DNA from: Sphingobium sp. Z007
GTDB taxonomy: Bacteria; Pseudomonadota; Alphaproteobacteria; Sphingomonadales; Sphingomonadaceae
Reading direction: 5' to 3'
Assembly (NCBI RefSeq): GCF_900013425.1
Contig: NZ_FBXK01000005.1
Coordinates: 1,984,001-2,048,000, forward strand
DNA length: 64,000 bases
Part shown: piece by piece, positions 9,460 through 17,561 of the stretch
Layout of the letters: the number at the start of each line of letters is the position of its first letter
How positions within the stretch are numbered: position 1 is the first letter of the stretch
Program-made: the position numbers and the translations under genes
The notes under the pieces: generated by a model
What the model was told of the DNA's origin: nothing
Databases searched by the model: none
What the model saw: only the letters and a program-made list of their open reading frames with translations

Positions 9460-10626
9460 ATGACCATGATGCTGACCAAAGACGCCAAGGACGATATGAT
9501 CGAGCGCGGCTATTCGCGCCGCCAACTGGGTGAAGTCGCCGCGCTGCTCGGCGCCGGCGTCGCCGCCAGCTCGCTGCTGGGCGGCGCGGCCCACGCGCAG
9601 CAACAGGCCGGACGCGGCGTCAAGGGCGCGGTGCGCATCGGCGCCAACGAATGCTGGACCGGCCCTTTCCCTTCGGGCGTTCAGGCCGCCGCCGAAGCCG
9701 CTTCGTTCGGCAACTGGTATGATCCCGACAATTATAAGGGCGACCTTATCAAGACCGTCGCCACGGTCGAAGGCATCCCCGAAGCGCAGGTCATGCCTTG
9801 GCCAGGGTCAGGCGGCCCGCTAGTCAGCATCGTGGCGGCCTATTGCTCGCCGACCAAGGGTCTGGTCACCGCGGACCCGACCTTCGAATCGGCCTGGCGC
9901 ACCGCCGATTACATGAAGGCCCCTATCGCCAAGGCGCCCCAGGCGATCGGCAAGGGCCATGACGTAAAAGCGATGCTGGCCGCCAATCCCAATGCGGGCC
10001 TCTATTATATCTGCACGCCCAACAACCCGACCGGCACGATCACGCCGCTGGCCGACATCAAGTGGCTGCTGGACAACAAGCCCGCCGACGCCATGCTGCT
10101 GGTGGACGAAGCCTATCTCCACTTCTCGGAAGCCCCCAGCGCCGCCACGCTGATCGGCACCCGCAAGGACATCATCGTCATGCGGACCTTCTCGAAGCTG
10201 TTCGGCATGGCCGGCGTGCGCCTTGGCCTGACCTTCGCCGATCCCGAAGTGCAAAAGCGCATCTCGCTGTTCGGCCCGTCGGCCGGGGGCCTGGCCATCA
10301 CCGCCATGCACTGCGGCAATGCGGTCTATAAGGAAGCCGCCCTCATCAAGGCGCGCCGCGCCGAAATGATCGCCAATCGGGAAGAAACCATCGCATGGCT
10401 GGCCAAGAAGGGCCTCGACGTCCATCCCGGCAGCCAGGCGAACATGTTCATGGTCGATTGGAAGAAGCCGGCCAAGGAGATGCAGGCCGCCCTGCTCGCC
10501 GCCCCGGAAAAGGTGCAGATCGGCCGCAGCTGGGCGATCTGGCCCACCGTCTCGCGCGTGACCGTGGGTTCCGCCGACGACATGGCCAAGTTCCGCGCCG
10601 CCGTGGACAAGGTCTATAAGGCATAA
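9460..10626 (+). CDS. Tat-signal HisC-like PLP aminotransferase, copy 2
   Basis: Close paralogue of the preceding gene with the same order of motifs: GYSRRQLGEVAALLGAG at the N-terminus (RR at 20-21), the shared RIGANECWTGPFP block, TPNNPTGT, LLVDEAYLHF and the PLP lysine at 246 in RTFSKLFGMAGVRLG. The leader ends in AHAQ, a good signal-peptidase site near residue 46, clearer than in copy 1. The ATG at 9460 follows a G-rich stretch; ATGs at 9466 and 9469 are alternatives. The copies differ most just after the leader and around residues 120-165, which suggests that substrate preference has diverged. An aminotransferase is near certain; export is inferred. Confidence 0.86.
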   Translation: MTMMLTKDAKDDMIERGYSRRQLGEVAALLGAGVAASSLLGGAAHAQQQAGRGVKGAVRIGANECWTGPFPSGVQAAAEAASFGNWYDPDNYKGDLIKTVATVEGIPEAQVMPWPGSGGPLVSIVAAYCSPTKGLVTADPTFESAWRTADYMKAPIAKAPQAIGKGHDVKAMLAANPNAGLYYICTPNNPTGTITPLADIKWLLDNKPADAMLLVDEAYLHFSEAPSAATLIGTRKDIIVMRTFSKLFGMAGVRLGLTFADPEVQKRISLFGPSAGGLAITAMHCGNAVYKEAALIKARRAEMIANREETIAWLAKKGLDVHPGSQANMFMVDWKKPAKEMQAALLAAPEKVQIGRSWAIWPTVSRVTVGSADDMAKFRAAVDKVYKA

Positions 10627-10651
10627 AGCGCTTCCCATAGCGTCACGAAGG

Positions 10652-10684
10652 AAAGGGCGTCCGTTCAACCGGGCGCCCTTTTTT
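10652..10684 (+). terminator. terminator after aminotransferase copy 2
   Basis: AAGGGCG pairs with CGCCCTT around a 13-base loop and is followed by TTTT, a standard Rho-independent form 26 bases past the stop. Confidence 0.85.
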
Positions 10685-10726
10685 GGTAGCTGGATGACGC
10701 AAATGGGTGGTTTCCTGCTATACCCT

Positions 10727-10852
10727 TCCCGCAAGCGGGAGGGGCAGCGAGACTTACGCGCGAAGCGTGTTAGTCGCAGCGGGGTGGGCCTACGCCCCCT
10801 TGGGCACGCCCACCCCCTAGCCCCCTCCCGCAAGCGGGAGGGGGAACAAGGT
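10727..10852. repeat. paired CCCGCAAGCGGG palindromes (dispersed-repeat type)
   Basis: Two copies of a palindrome centred on CCCGCAAGCGGG, each flanked by C-rich and G-rich runs, bracket about 85 bases that also hold TACGCCCCCTTGGGCACGCC. This kind of block is a common intergenic repeat in sphingomonads. With the terminator above, it accounts for most of the 347-base gap before the next gene; I see no gene in the rest. Confidence 0.6.
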
Positions 10853-10973
10853 ACTCTGCAAGTGGTCAAGAGCCGCCCCCTCTCGACCGTCGACAGCAAC
10901 AAAAAGGAAGCGAGCGTTGCTCACCGTCCCTCTATCCGTTACCATGTTCCATAAAATGGATCATGGAGACTGG

Positions 10974-12245
10974 ATGCGGCGCAAGACAAAAGTGATCGGA
11001 TGGGCGTTGCTGCCGTTGCTGCTCGCCGCCGCCCCGCCAAAACCCGCCACCTGGATCGACCCCACCACCGGCCATCGCATCGTGCGCGTGGACGACCGTC
11101 CCGGCAATTATGGCCTCTATTTCAACTACAACCCCTTCACCCCCGACGGGAAGCGGATGATCTATCTGATGCCGGAGGGTATCCGCGTCGCCGACACCGG
11201 CAACTGGACCACCCGCCTCGTCCTGAAGGAAAAGATCGACCGTCTCCTCTTTGTGGGCAATCGCGCCCCGGTCGCCTATTACAGCACCAGCCCCATCGGC
11301 AACGAAGCCGCCTCCACCATCTGGTCGGTCGATCTCGACACCGGCAAGCGCCGCCGCGTCGCCGACCTGCCCGGCGGCCGCATCGCCTCGATCAATGCCG
11401 ACGACACGCTGCTCGCGGGCCATCGCGAACTGGAGCCGCCCCCCGCCGCCATCGCCGCGCAGGGCAATCGCGATCCCAAAAACGGCGCCCCCACCTATGC
11501 CGCCAATGGCCCGGACGGAAAGCCGCTGCCCTTCGCGGTCGCCAAGGAACAATGGATGGCGCGGCGCCTGGCCGCAGGCGTGCCGATGGAAATCTTCACG
11601 ATCGACATCGCCACCGGCGAACGCAAAACCGTCACCCAGTCGAAGGACTGGCTCAACCACGTCCTCTTTTCGCCCTCCGACCCGACCCTGCTGATGTATT
11701 GCCACGAAGGCCCCTGGCAGAAGGTCGATCGCATCTGGACCATCCGCACCGATGGCAGCGCGAAGACGAAAGTGCATCAGCGCACATTCCAGGGCGAAAT
11801 CGCCGGCCATGAATATTGGGCGCCCGACGGTCGCACCATCTGGTACGACCTGATCCAACCCATGGGCGTGCGCTGGCTGGCCAGCCATGACGTGGTGAGC
11901 GGCACCCGCCGCTGGTATGCGCTGCGCCCCGGCCAGGGCAGCTATCATTATAGCAGTTCACCCGACGGCCGGGCCTTCGCGGGCGACGGCAATGACGAGG
12001 GCAAATATATCAGCCTGTTCCACCCCCGCGCAGACACCAACCCGCGCGCCCGCGACACGCTGGACGGAGACAAGCTGATCGCGGCGGGCGATCTGGTAAC
12101 CGAACGCCTCGCCGATCTATCGAAACAGGATTATACCCTCGAACCCAACCAGCATTTTACCCCCGACGGCAAATGGCTGGTTTACCGCGCCAATGTGGAG
12201 GGCAAGCCCGCCATCTATGCGGTGGAAGTGGCGAAGGCGCCGTAA
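10974..12245 (+). CDS. secreted beta-propeller, oligogalacturonate lyase (PL22)-like
   Basis: A 423-residue protein with a Sec signal peptide (MRRKTKVIGWALLPLLLAAA) and propeller-type repeats (YNPFTPDGKRMIYL, LFSPSDPTLLMYCHEGPWQKVDR, HYSSSPDGRAFAGDGND). The block HVLFSPSDPTLLMYCHEG with IWTIRTDGS and GHEYWAPDGRTIWYD matches what I know of PL22 oligogalacturonate lyases. The start at 10974 follows GGAG and begins the signal peptide; upstream in-frame ATGs lack one. No pectin-utilisation genes lie nearby, so the substrate is uncertain and a non-lyase propeller remains possible. Confidence 0.72.
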   Translation: MRRKTKVIGWALLPLLLAAAPPKPATWIDPTTGHRIVRVDDRPGNYGLYFNYNPFTPDGKRMIYLMPEGIRVADTGNWTTRLVLKEKIDRLLFVGNRAPVAYYSTSPIGNEAASTIWSVDLDTGKRRRVADLPGGRIASINADDTLLAGHRELEPPPAAIAAQGNRDPKNGAPTYAANGPDGKPLPFAVAKEQWMARRLAAGVPMEIFTIDIATGERKTVTQSKDWLNHVLFSPSDPTLLMYCHEGPWQKVDRIWTIRTDGSAKTKVHQRTFQGEIAGHEYWAPDGRTIWYDLIQPMGVRWLASHDVVSGTRRWYALRPGQGSYHYSSSPDGRAFAGDGNDEGKYISLFHPRADTNPRARDTLDGDKLIAAGDLVTERLADLSKQDYTLEPNQHFTPDGKWLVYRANVEGKPAIYAVEVAKAP

Positions 12246-12267
12246 CCTCGAAACGAACGGAGGTTTT

Positions 12268-12747
12268 TTAAGCGCTCGCCGCCGACGTCTCGCATAGCGC
12301 CTTGAACTGCGCCATCATCTGGTCCCAGCCCGGATGAAAGCCCATGGCCTCATGCCGCACCTTCGCTTCCGCATCCCAGTGGCGCGCGGTCGCCGTAAAG
12401 CGCGTGCCGCCGTCACCGTCCACATCCTCGTCGGCAAGGTCCCACACCGCCGTTATGAACGGCGTTTGCGGCACCCATCCCACGGCGTAGGCGTCGGTCG
12501 TCACGACCCGCTCGCCCGGCACCACCTCCAGGAATACGCCTTCCATCGGCCCCGTCTCCTCGCCGTCGGGGCCGAACATCTGCACCGCGCTGCGCCCGCC
12601 GGGCCGCATATCCTCCTCGATCACCTCGGCGCGCCAGGGCTTGGGGCAGAACCATTCGTCCTTCAGGTCGGTCCACACCTTCCAGCAAATCGCACGCGGC
12701 GCGGCGATATGGCAGGTGACGGACAGGTCATGGCGCTCGTCATTCAC
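12268..12747 (-). CDS. SRPBCC (AHSA1-type) domain protein
   Basis: A 159-residue START-like ligand-pocket protein. It opens with a beta strand (HDLSVTCHIAAPRAICWKVW), then a DEWFCPKPW helix region and ends in an amphipathic helix (HPGWDQMMAQFKALCE), the AHSA1/SRPBCC outline. The start codon is GTG at 12747; GTGA overlaps the upstream stop by 4 bases, so translation is coupled. It is the last of four overlapping or closely spaced minus-strand genes for small ligand-binding or VOC proteins. Such proteins often appear with ArsR or HxlR regulators; the ligand is unknown. Confidence 0.82.
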   Translation of the reverse strand: MNDERHDLSVTCHIAAPRAICWKVWTDLKDEWFCPKPWRAEVIEEDMRPGGRSAVQMFGPDGEETGPMEGVFLEVVPGERVVTTDAYAVGWVPQTPFITAVWDLADEDVDGDGGTRFTATARHWDAEAKVRHEAMGFHPGWDQMMAQFKALCETSAASA

Positions 12748-13235
12748 GATGTCTCTCCGTCAAAGGCCGCCTGCATCGCGGCGGTGTCCAGCTTCTGCAT
12801 CGTCATCATCGCCGCCATCATGCGGGCGATCGCCGCCCTGTCGTCGCTATGATAATTGGCCAATATCCCGCGCGTCACCAATTGCCAGGACAGGCCATAT
12901 TTGTCCGTCACCCATCCGCACGGCCCGGCCTTCCCGCCGTCGCCGGTCAGCCTGTCGAAATAGCGATCCAGTTCCACCTGGTCTGCGCACGCGACCGACA
13001 GCGATATCGCCTCGTCAAAGGTGAATTGCGGCCCGCCGTTCAGCGCCTGATAGCTTTGCCCGAACAGGGTGAACTCCACCAGCAGCACGCTGCCGCCCGC
13101 CATCGGGGAAGGCGACAGATTCTCGTCGGGATAGTAGCTCACATGATCGACCGACCCGCCGAAGACCGCCGCATAATAATGTGCCGCCGCCTCGGCCTGG
13201 CCGTCGAACCAGAGGCAGGGGGAAATCTTGCTCAT
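12744..13235 (-). CDS. VOC-fold protein, PhnB/3-demethylubiquinone methyltransferase-like
   Basis: A 163-residue single-domain protein beginning MSKISPCLWFDGQAEAAAHYY, a signature of the PhnB-like branch of the vicinal-oxygen-chelate superfamily, with QALNGGPQFTFDEAISLSV and GWVTDKYGLSWQLV further on. Despite common database labels, members of this branch are usually not true methyltransferases. The ATG at 13235 overlaps the upstream TGA by one base (TGATG), and its own stop overlaps the next GTG start, so it is tightly coupled on both sides. Confidence 0.85.
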   Translation of the reverse strand: MSKISPCLWFDGQAEAAAHYYAAVFGGSVDHVSYYPDENLSPSPMAGGSVLLVEFTLFGQSYQALNGGPQFTFDEAISLSVACADQVELDRYFDRLTGDGGKAGPCGWVTDKYGLSWQLVTRGILANYHSDDRAAIARMMAAMMTMQKLDTAAMQAAFDGETS

Positions 13236-14035
13236 CACGCCCCACCCTTGCCGCCGACCAAGGCAAACATCGCGCCCTGCGGATCGCTGGCCTGGATAAT
13301 CCAGCCGCCGCCCGGCACTTCCTGTGGCCCGTTCAGCACCGTGCCGCCCCCGGCCGTCACCCGCTCCACCGCCGCGTCGATATCGCCGACGGTGAAGTAG
13401 AAGAGCCAGGCCGGAACCGGCATGTCCTTGAGGACCGGCATGATCCCGCCCGTCATGGCGGCGAAGTCCGTGCCCCCGGTCTGCGACACCAGCTGGTAAC
13501 TGCCCATCGGCCCCATATCCATCGCGTCGCCCTGGGTCCAACCGAACTGGCCGGTATAGAAGGCCAGATCCTTGTCATAGTCCCCGGCGTAAAGCTCATG
13601 CCAGCCGACATGGCCCGGTGCCATCGGCGGAGCGGCCTCCATGCCTTCGGGACTGGAACCTTTGAGCAGCATGAAGATCGCTCCGCCCGGATCGCTCATC
13701 ACCGCAAAACGGCCGACACCGGGAATGTCTTCGGGCGGGCGCTTCACGGTGCCGCCCGCCGCGCTCAGCCGCGCGGCGTCCGCATCCACATCGGCCGACC
13801 CGATATGGCCGCCCCACCAGGGCGTCATGCCGCAGTCCCTGGCCTCCGCCGGGATCGCCATCACGCCGCCCAATGGCCCGGCGCTGCCAGCCACTACATG
13901 ATAGGGATCATCGATCCGCTCGCCGCCAAAAAGCTGCGATGTCCACCCCACGACATTGCCATAGAAAGCCAGCGCCGCCTGCGGATCGCTGGTCATCAAT
14001 TCATACCAGAAGAATTTGCCGGTCATATCGGTCAT
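13235..14035 (-). CDS. two-domain VOC (glyoxalase-like) protein
   Basis: A 266-residue protein with two tandem VOC modules. The first begins GKFFWYELMTSDPQAALAFY and the second HVGWHELYAGDYDKDLAFY; each ends in a typical strand (GRFAVMSDPGGAIFML and GWIIQASDPQGAMFAL). The repeat GGxIxxSDPxGAxF is plain. Paired modules form a complete barrel in one chain and usually bind a metal or hydrophobic ligand. The reaction is unknown. It is the second gene in the minus-strand cluster opposite an HxlR regulator. Confidence 0.87.
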   Translation of the reverse strand: MTDMTGKFFWYELMTSDPQAALAFYGNVVGWTSQLFGGERIDDPYHVVAGSAGPLGGVMAIPAEARDCGMTPWWGGHIGSADVDADAARLSAAGGTVKRPPEDIPGVGRFAVMSDPGGAIFMLLKGSSPEGMEAAPPMAPGHVGWHELYAGDYDKDLAFYTGQFGWTQGDAMDMGPMGSYQLVSQTGGTDFAAMTGGIMPVLKDMPVPAWLFYFTVGDIDAAVERVTAGGGTVLNGPQEVPGGGWIIQASDPQGAMFALVGGKGGA

Positions 14036-14061
14036 GGTCTTCCTCCTGCATGGGTGCGCCC

Positions 14062-14424
14062 TTAGGCCTTGGCGTCCAACAAAACCTCGAACCCGCCATA
14101 GATCAGCCGCGCGCCGATGAACGGCATGTCCTCGCCCTCCTTGGGCTGCATGCGTTCATCTTTCATGACCTTCTCGGCCCCGGCGTCACGGGTCGCCTTG
14201 TCGGGCCATTCGATCCAGGAAAAGACGACCTCCTCATCCTCCTCGGCAATCACCGCGGTACGAAAGTCGTTGGTCTTGCCCAGCTTGATGTCATTGCCCC
14301 AACATTCCACTACGCGGGTCGCGCCATGTTCGATGAAGATCGGCGCGGCATAGGCGGCGACCTCCCGATAGCGTTCCTTATTACCCTTGGGCACCGGGAT
14401 CACGAAACCGTCCATATAGGCCAT
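14062..14424 (-). CDS. DUF1428 family protein
   Basis: A 120-residue protein matching the DUF1428 family as I know it: MAYMDGFVIPVPKGNKERYREVA at the start, ATRVVECWGNDI, then EEVVFSWIEWPDKATRDAGAEKVMKDERM (key residues WPDKATRDA). It probably has a ferredoxin-like alpha/beta dimeric fold; no activity is established. The ATG at 14424 was chosen over a longer frame because the family begins here and GAGAGAG precedes it. It is first in the SRPBCC/VOC cluster and divergent from the regulator gene. Confidence 0.83.
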   Translation of the reverse strand: MAYMDGFVIPVPKGNKERYREVAAYAAPIFIEHGATRVVECWGNDIKLGKTNDFRTAVIAEEDEEVVFSWIEWPDKATRDAGAEKVMKDERMQPKEGEDMPFIGARLIYGGFEVLLDAKA

Positions 14425-14497
14425 CGTCTCTCTCCTCTTCACGTCGATTACGCTGCCGTGGCGGCGCACTGTCTCTGTCGAAGGCGACTCGTCGCTT

Positions 14498-14508
14498 GCA
14501 CTTTGTGC
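14498..14508. promoter_or_regulatory. small dyad in the divergent DUF1428/HxlR spacer
   Basis: GCAC-TTT-GTGC is a perfect 4-3-4 dyad in the 129-base spacer between the DUF1428 gene and the divergent HxlR regulator. It is a candidate operator by position only; the arms are short enough to arise by chance. Confidence 0.3.
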
Positions 14509-14553
14509 GCCGCGCAATTACCTATTACAACAATTAAGTTAGAAAAGATAACC

Positions 14554-15225
14554 ATGAGCCAGAAACGTGCCTATCAGGACGGATGCGCCGTCGCCCATGC
14601 CCTAGACATCATCGGCGATCGCTGGGCGATGCCGATCATGCGCGAATTGATGCTCGGCCCCAAGCGCTTCACGGATCTGCGCGCCGGCCTGCCCGGAATC
14701 AGCGCCAATGTGCTGACGCAAAGGCTGGAGGATCTGGAAGCGGCCAGCATCCTGATCCGCCGCCGCCTGCCCCCGCCCGCCGCCAGCCAGATTTACGAGC
14801 TGACCGACTGGGGCCGCGAATCGGAAATTCTCTTTCAGGTGCTGGGCCGCTGGGCCTGCCGATCGCCCACGATGGAGCCGGGCAAGCCGATGAGCCAGGT
14901 GTCGGTGATCCTGTCGATGCGCACGATGATCGACCGCAGCCGCATCGGCCCCATGGACGCGACGATTGGCTTTCGTTTCGGCGAGGAGGAGTTTCGCGCC
15001 ACATTCAAAGACGGCGATTGCCGGATCGATCGCGGCGCGGCGGCGGGCGCGGATGCGATCATCAGCGGCGACCAGAATGCGCTGGTCGCGGTGCTCTATG
15101 GCGGCGCGCGCTATGCCGACATGGCGGGTGCCCTGAACGTGGAGGGGGACCAGGCGCTGGCCGACCGCTTCGCTACCCTCTTCCCCCTCCCGCCCAAGGC
15201 GCCCTCCACCGTCAATGCTGGTTGA
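14554..15225 (+). CDS. HxlR-family regulator fused to an SCP2-like domain
   Basis: The N-terminal half (about residues 1-105) is an HxlR winged helix-turn-helix: CAVAHALDIIGDRWAMPIMREL, ISANVLTQRLEDLEAASIL. The C-terminal half (about 110-215) has IGFRFGEEEFRATFKDGDCRI, DAIISGDQNALVAVLYGG and LNVEGDQALADRFATLF, the outline of an SCP2 sterol-carrier-like pocket. The fusion suggests a regulator that senses a hydrophobic ligand directly. The ATG at 14554 was chosen because HxlR proteins begin here; the frame runs open upstream without support. It faces the SRPBCC/VOC cluster, which it probably controls. Its end overlaps the convergent SDR gene by 14 bases. Confidence 0.86.
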   Translation: MSQKRAYQDGCAVAHALDIIGDRWAMPIMRELMLGPKRFTDLRAGLPGISANVLTQRLEDLEAASILIRRRLPPPAASQIYELTDWGRESEILFQVLGRWACRSPTMEPGKPMSQVSVILSMRTMIDRSRIGPMDATIGFRFGEEEFRATFKDGDCRIDRGAAAGADAIISGDQNALVAVLYGGARYADMAGALNVEGDQALADRFATLFPLPPKAPSTVNAG

Positions 15226-15949
15226 GCATCGCAAACACCTGCTCAAAGTCTCCGCGCTCGGTCGCTTCGCTCAGAAACTTCACCCGCTCGACATGAATTT
15301 CCGCCAGTGCCGGTTCCTGCCGCAGCAGCGCCATCGTCTCGGCGATGAAGTCGGCCAGTGGCATCATCTGGTCATTCTCCGCATGGCCGGGCATCAGGTC
15401 GGTCTGCACGCCCGGCGGCACGATCTCGATCACCTCCACGCTGGTCGCCTTCAACTGCTCGCGCAGCCCCAGCGACCAGCTATGGATCGCCGCCTTGGTC
15501 GCGCTGTAGGTCGGCGTCGCCGCCAGCGGTACGAAGGCCAGGCCCGACGACACCGTCAGGATCGTCGATGCCGCCTGCGCCTCCAGATGCGGCAGCAGGG
15601 CGTGCGCCAGCCGGATCGGCCCCAGCAGATTGGTCGCGATCGTCGCCTCCGCAATGGCTAGGTCGATCTTCTCCTCCGCCACCATGATCCCGGCGTTGAG
15701 CAGCACCGCGTTCAGGGCCGGAAAGTCCGTGACCAGCCTGTCCGCGAACGCCGCGATCCCTGCCGCATCCTCCATGTCCAGGACCATCGCAGCCATGCCG
15801 GGATGCTCGGCCACGACCGCATCCAGCGCCGCCTGCCGCCGCCCGGCGATGATCACCTGATTGCCGGCCGCATGAAACTCATGCGCCCACGCCGCGCCAA
15901 AGCCCGAACCGCCGCCGGTGATGAGGATGGTGTTCCCTGTCGATTGCAT
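15212..15949 (-). CDS. short-chain dehydrogenase/reductase
   Basis: A 245-residue classical SDR of the DltE-like type. The cofactor loop TGGGSGFG is near residues 11-18, followed by NAG at the end of beta 4, the catalytic serine in LTVSSG and YSATK containing the catalytic Tyr and Lys. An Arg-rich stretch (AGRRQAAL) after beta 2 favours NADP(H). The substrate is not predictable. It is divergent from an HxlR-family gene, a pairing in which the regulator often represses the reductase until an electrophile appears; that is inference. Confidence 0.9.
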   Translation of the reverse strand: MQSTGNTILITGGGSGFGAAWAHEFHAAGNQVIIAGRRQAALDAVVAEHPGMAAMVLDMEDAAGIAAFADRLVTDFPALNAVLLNAGIMVAEEKIDLAIAEATIATNLLGPIRLAHALLPHLEAQAASTILTVSSGLAFVPLAATPTYSATKAAIHSWSLGLREQLKATSVEVIEIVPPGVQTDLMPGHAENDQMMPLADFIAETMALLRQEPALAEIHVERVKFLSEATERGDFEQVFAMLNQH

Positions 15950-15959
15950 GTGTCAGTTC

Positions 15960-15978
15960 CTTTCAATTGGCTTGAAAG
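15960..15978. promoter_or_regulatory. 7-5-7 dyad between SDR and HxlR genes
   Basis: CTTTCAA, a 5-base spacer TTGGC, then TTGAAAG form a perfect inverted repeat in the roughly 100-base divergent spacer. The size and position fit an operator for the adjacent dimeric winged-helix regulator. The promoter elements themselves cannot be assigned with confidence. Confidence 0.5.
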
Positions 15979-16048
15979 GCAATTTAGACCTATGCTCTCT
16001 TTTGGAAAGTAGGCACCGCAAAGTGCTGTAGTCACCCGAAGGTAAGAA

Positions 16049-16483
16049 ATGGCAAATCCGCTCCAAACCCGCTTCCACGCCGACGATATTGCGCAGGCGG
16101 AACAGTATCTGGCCACCGAACCACCCACCGAACTCGACCCGCGGGTGGAGCGGCTCGTCAACGACCTGATCGGCCGCATCGCCGACAAATGGACGCTACT
16201 GGTGCTGGAACTGCCGGAGGAAAAAGGCACGCTGCGCTTCACCGAAATCGGCCGGCAGGTGGACGGCATCAGCCAGAAGATGCTGACCCAGACGCTGCGC
16301 CAGATGGAGCGCGACGGCCTGCTTACCCGTACCGTCCATCCGGTCGTGCCGCCGCGCGTAGATTATGCGCTGACCCCGCTCGGCAACAGCCTCAGCGCCG
16401 CCTTTTGCGGCGTGTGGGTGTGGGCCGAACGCCATCTCGACACGGTCGAAGCCGCGCGCGCCACCTTCGACGCGCGCGCCTGA
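16049..16483 (+). CDS. HxlR-family transcriptional regulator
   Basis: A 144-residue winged helix-turn-helix protein. A short N-terminal extension (residues 1-37) precedes the core VNDLIGRIADKWTLLVLELPEEKGTLRFTE (key: IADKWTLLVL), then GISQKMLTQTLRQMERDGLLTR and the wing PPRVDYALTPLGNSL. No cysteine is near the recognition helix and only one Cys (FCGVW) is near the C-terminus, so a YodB-like thiol switch at Cys6 is not evident. It probably regulates itself and the divergent SDR. Confidence 0.9.
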   Translation: MANPLQTRFHADDIAQAEQYLATEPPTELDPRVERLVNDLIGRIADKWTLLVLELPEEKGTLRFTEIGRQVDGISQKMLTQTLRQMERDGLLTRTVHPVVPPRVDYALTPLGNSLSAAFCGVWVWAERHLDTVEAARATFDARA

Positions 16484-16509
16484 GAGTCTCTGAATTGCAA
16501 AGCTGCGCT

Positions 16510-16539
16510 ACTGTTCCCCGGCCTTCGCCGGGGAACAGT
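16510..16539. repeat. GTTCCCCGGC...GCCGGGGAAC palindrome
   Basis: A perfect 13-base stem with a CTTC loop lies between the convergent HxlR and lipoprotein genes. Related GTTCCCC-type palindromes occur near 37.7 kb and 39.9 kb here. It lacks a T tract; it may act as a bidirectional transcript end, but looks primarily like a dispersed repeat. Confidence 0.75.
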
Positions 16540-16587
16540 CGGGTCAAGGCCTATCAAACCAAAGACAAGAACGGCGAAGGCCGCCGA

Positions 16588-17475
16588 CTATTCCCCCGTC
16601 GTTGGCAGCGGCTGCACCACCAGTTTAGGCTGGCTGTTATCCGGCAGGGTCCGGGTCGGCGCGGGCGGCCCCGACAGAGGCGCTGACCGTGCTGCACCCG
16701 GCGTCGCGCTCATGTCGGACGGCGGCGGCGTCGCCTCCAGCGCGCTCTTGTAGCTGGGCGTCCATCCCTTGGGCGGCGCTTCGCCCGGCGGGATCGGCGG
16801 CGGCGGCAAGGGCGTTGGCGACACCACGACCGTCACCGTCGCGCCGAAACGCGACTGCCATTCGGCCAGCCGCCGCAGATAGTCGGCATAGGCCGCATAA
16901 AATTCCTGGAACGGCTTTTCCAGTTCCGCCAAAAGTGCCGGCGCAGCCTCCAGCAACTGGCCCGACGGCATCGCCAGCATCTTCGCGCCGACCGTGACCG
17001 CGACCGGGCAAAAACTCTTGATGACCGGCGGCAGCGCAAAGAAGTTATAGACGACCGTGTTCAGCCGCTCGCGCGACGCCATCCCCGAACTGCCATAAGC
17101 CACGCTATAATTACGATCGACCGCGGCATTGGCGCCGTTCAACGCCGCCTTATGCACCGCCAGCAACTGGTTATACTGGTTGCGCGCGGCCGGGCCATAT
17201 TTGTCGCAGTTAAGCGCCGCGACGTTCAACCCCATGCGCAGGTGCCACAGGGCCGTGTTGGACGTGACGCCGCGATTGGCGGTCAGATATTTGCCGTCCG
17301 TCGCCTGTTCGGGGATGCTCATCCCCTCGACCGCGTTCGCCGGCGGCATGGGCTTTATCGTGGGCACCACCGGCGGCGGCGGGGCCGGCGGCGGTGGCGG
17401 GGGCGGCGTCGAACAGGCCGCCAGCACGGCCAGCGACGCAAGGGAAAGACGGCCAAGACGGCGCGATGACAACAT
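16588..17475 (-). CDS. proline-rich outer-envelope lipoprotein, unknown function
   Basis: A 295-residue protein with a lipoprotein signal (MLSSRRLGRLSLASLAVLAAC), the acylated cysteine at about residue 21, followed directly by an almost pure proline run. The middle (NRGVTSNTALWHLRMGLNVAALNC, then SREGRLNTVVYNFFALPPV-like helices) looks helical. The C-terminal third is Pro/Thr-rich again. I do not recognise the domain. The start was chosen because the longer frame lacks the signal. The polyproline stretch could span the periplasm or bind peptidoglycan, but nothing shows this directly. Confidence 0.75.
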   Translation of the reverse strand: MLSSRRLGRLSLASLAVLAACSTPPPPPPPAPPPPVVPTIKPMPPANAVEGMSIPEQATDGKYLTANRGVTSNTALWHLRMGLNVAALNCDKYGPAARNQYNQLLAVHKAALNGANAAVDRNYSVAYGSSGMASRERLNTVVYNFFALPPVIKSFCPVAVTVGAKMLAMPSGQLLEAAPALLAELEKPFQEFYAAYADYLRRLAEWQSRFGATVTVVVSPTPLPPPPIPPGEAPPKGWTPSYKSALEATPPPSDMSATPGAARSAPLSGPPAPTRTLPDNSQPKLVVQPLPTTGE

Positions 17476-17561
17476 CAAATTCTCCGATGGGACTATGTGC
17501 CGGTCATGCCGTGCATTCTGTGCGGAGGAAATATGCCTAACGCTCGGTTCGCCGCAAGCCT

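Noticed and set aside
10694..10954. 86-codon frame in the gap before the PL22-like gene
   Set aside because: It lies across the CCCGCAAGCGGG repeat block and encodes only repeat-derived Arg/Pro/Ser sequence.
12744..13235. True 3-demethylubiquinone methyltransferase function for the PhnB-like VOC gene
   Set aside because: The name is a historical label; there is no SAM-binding motif, and ubiG is present separately at 20.3 kb.
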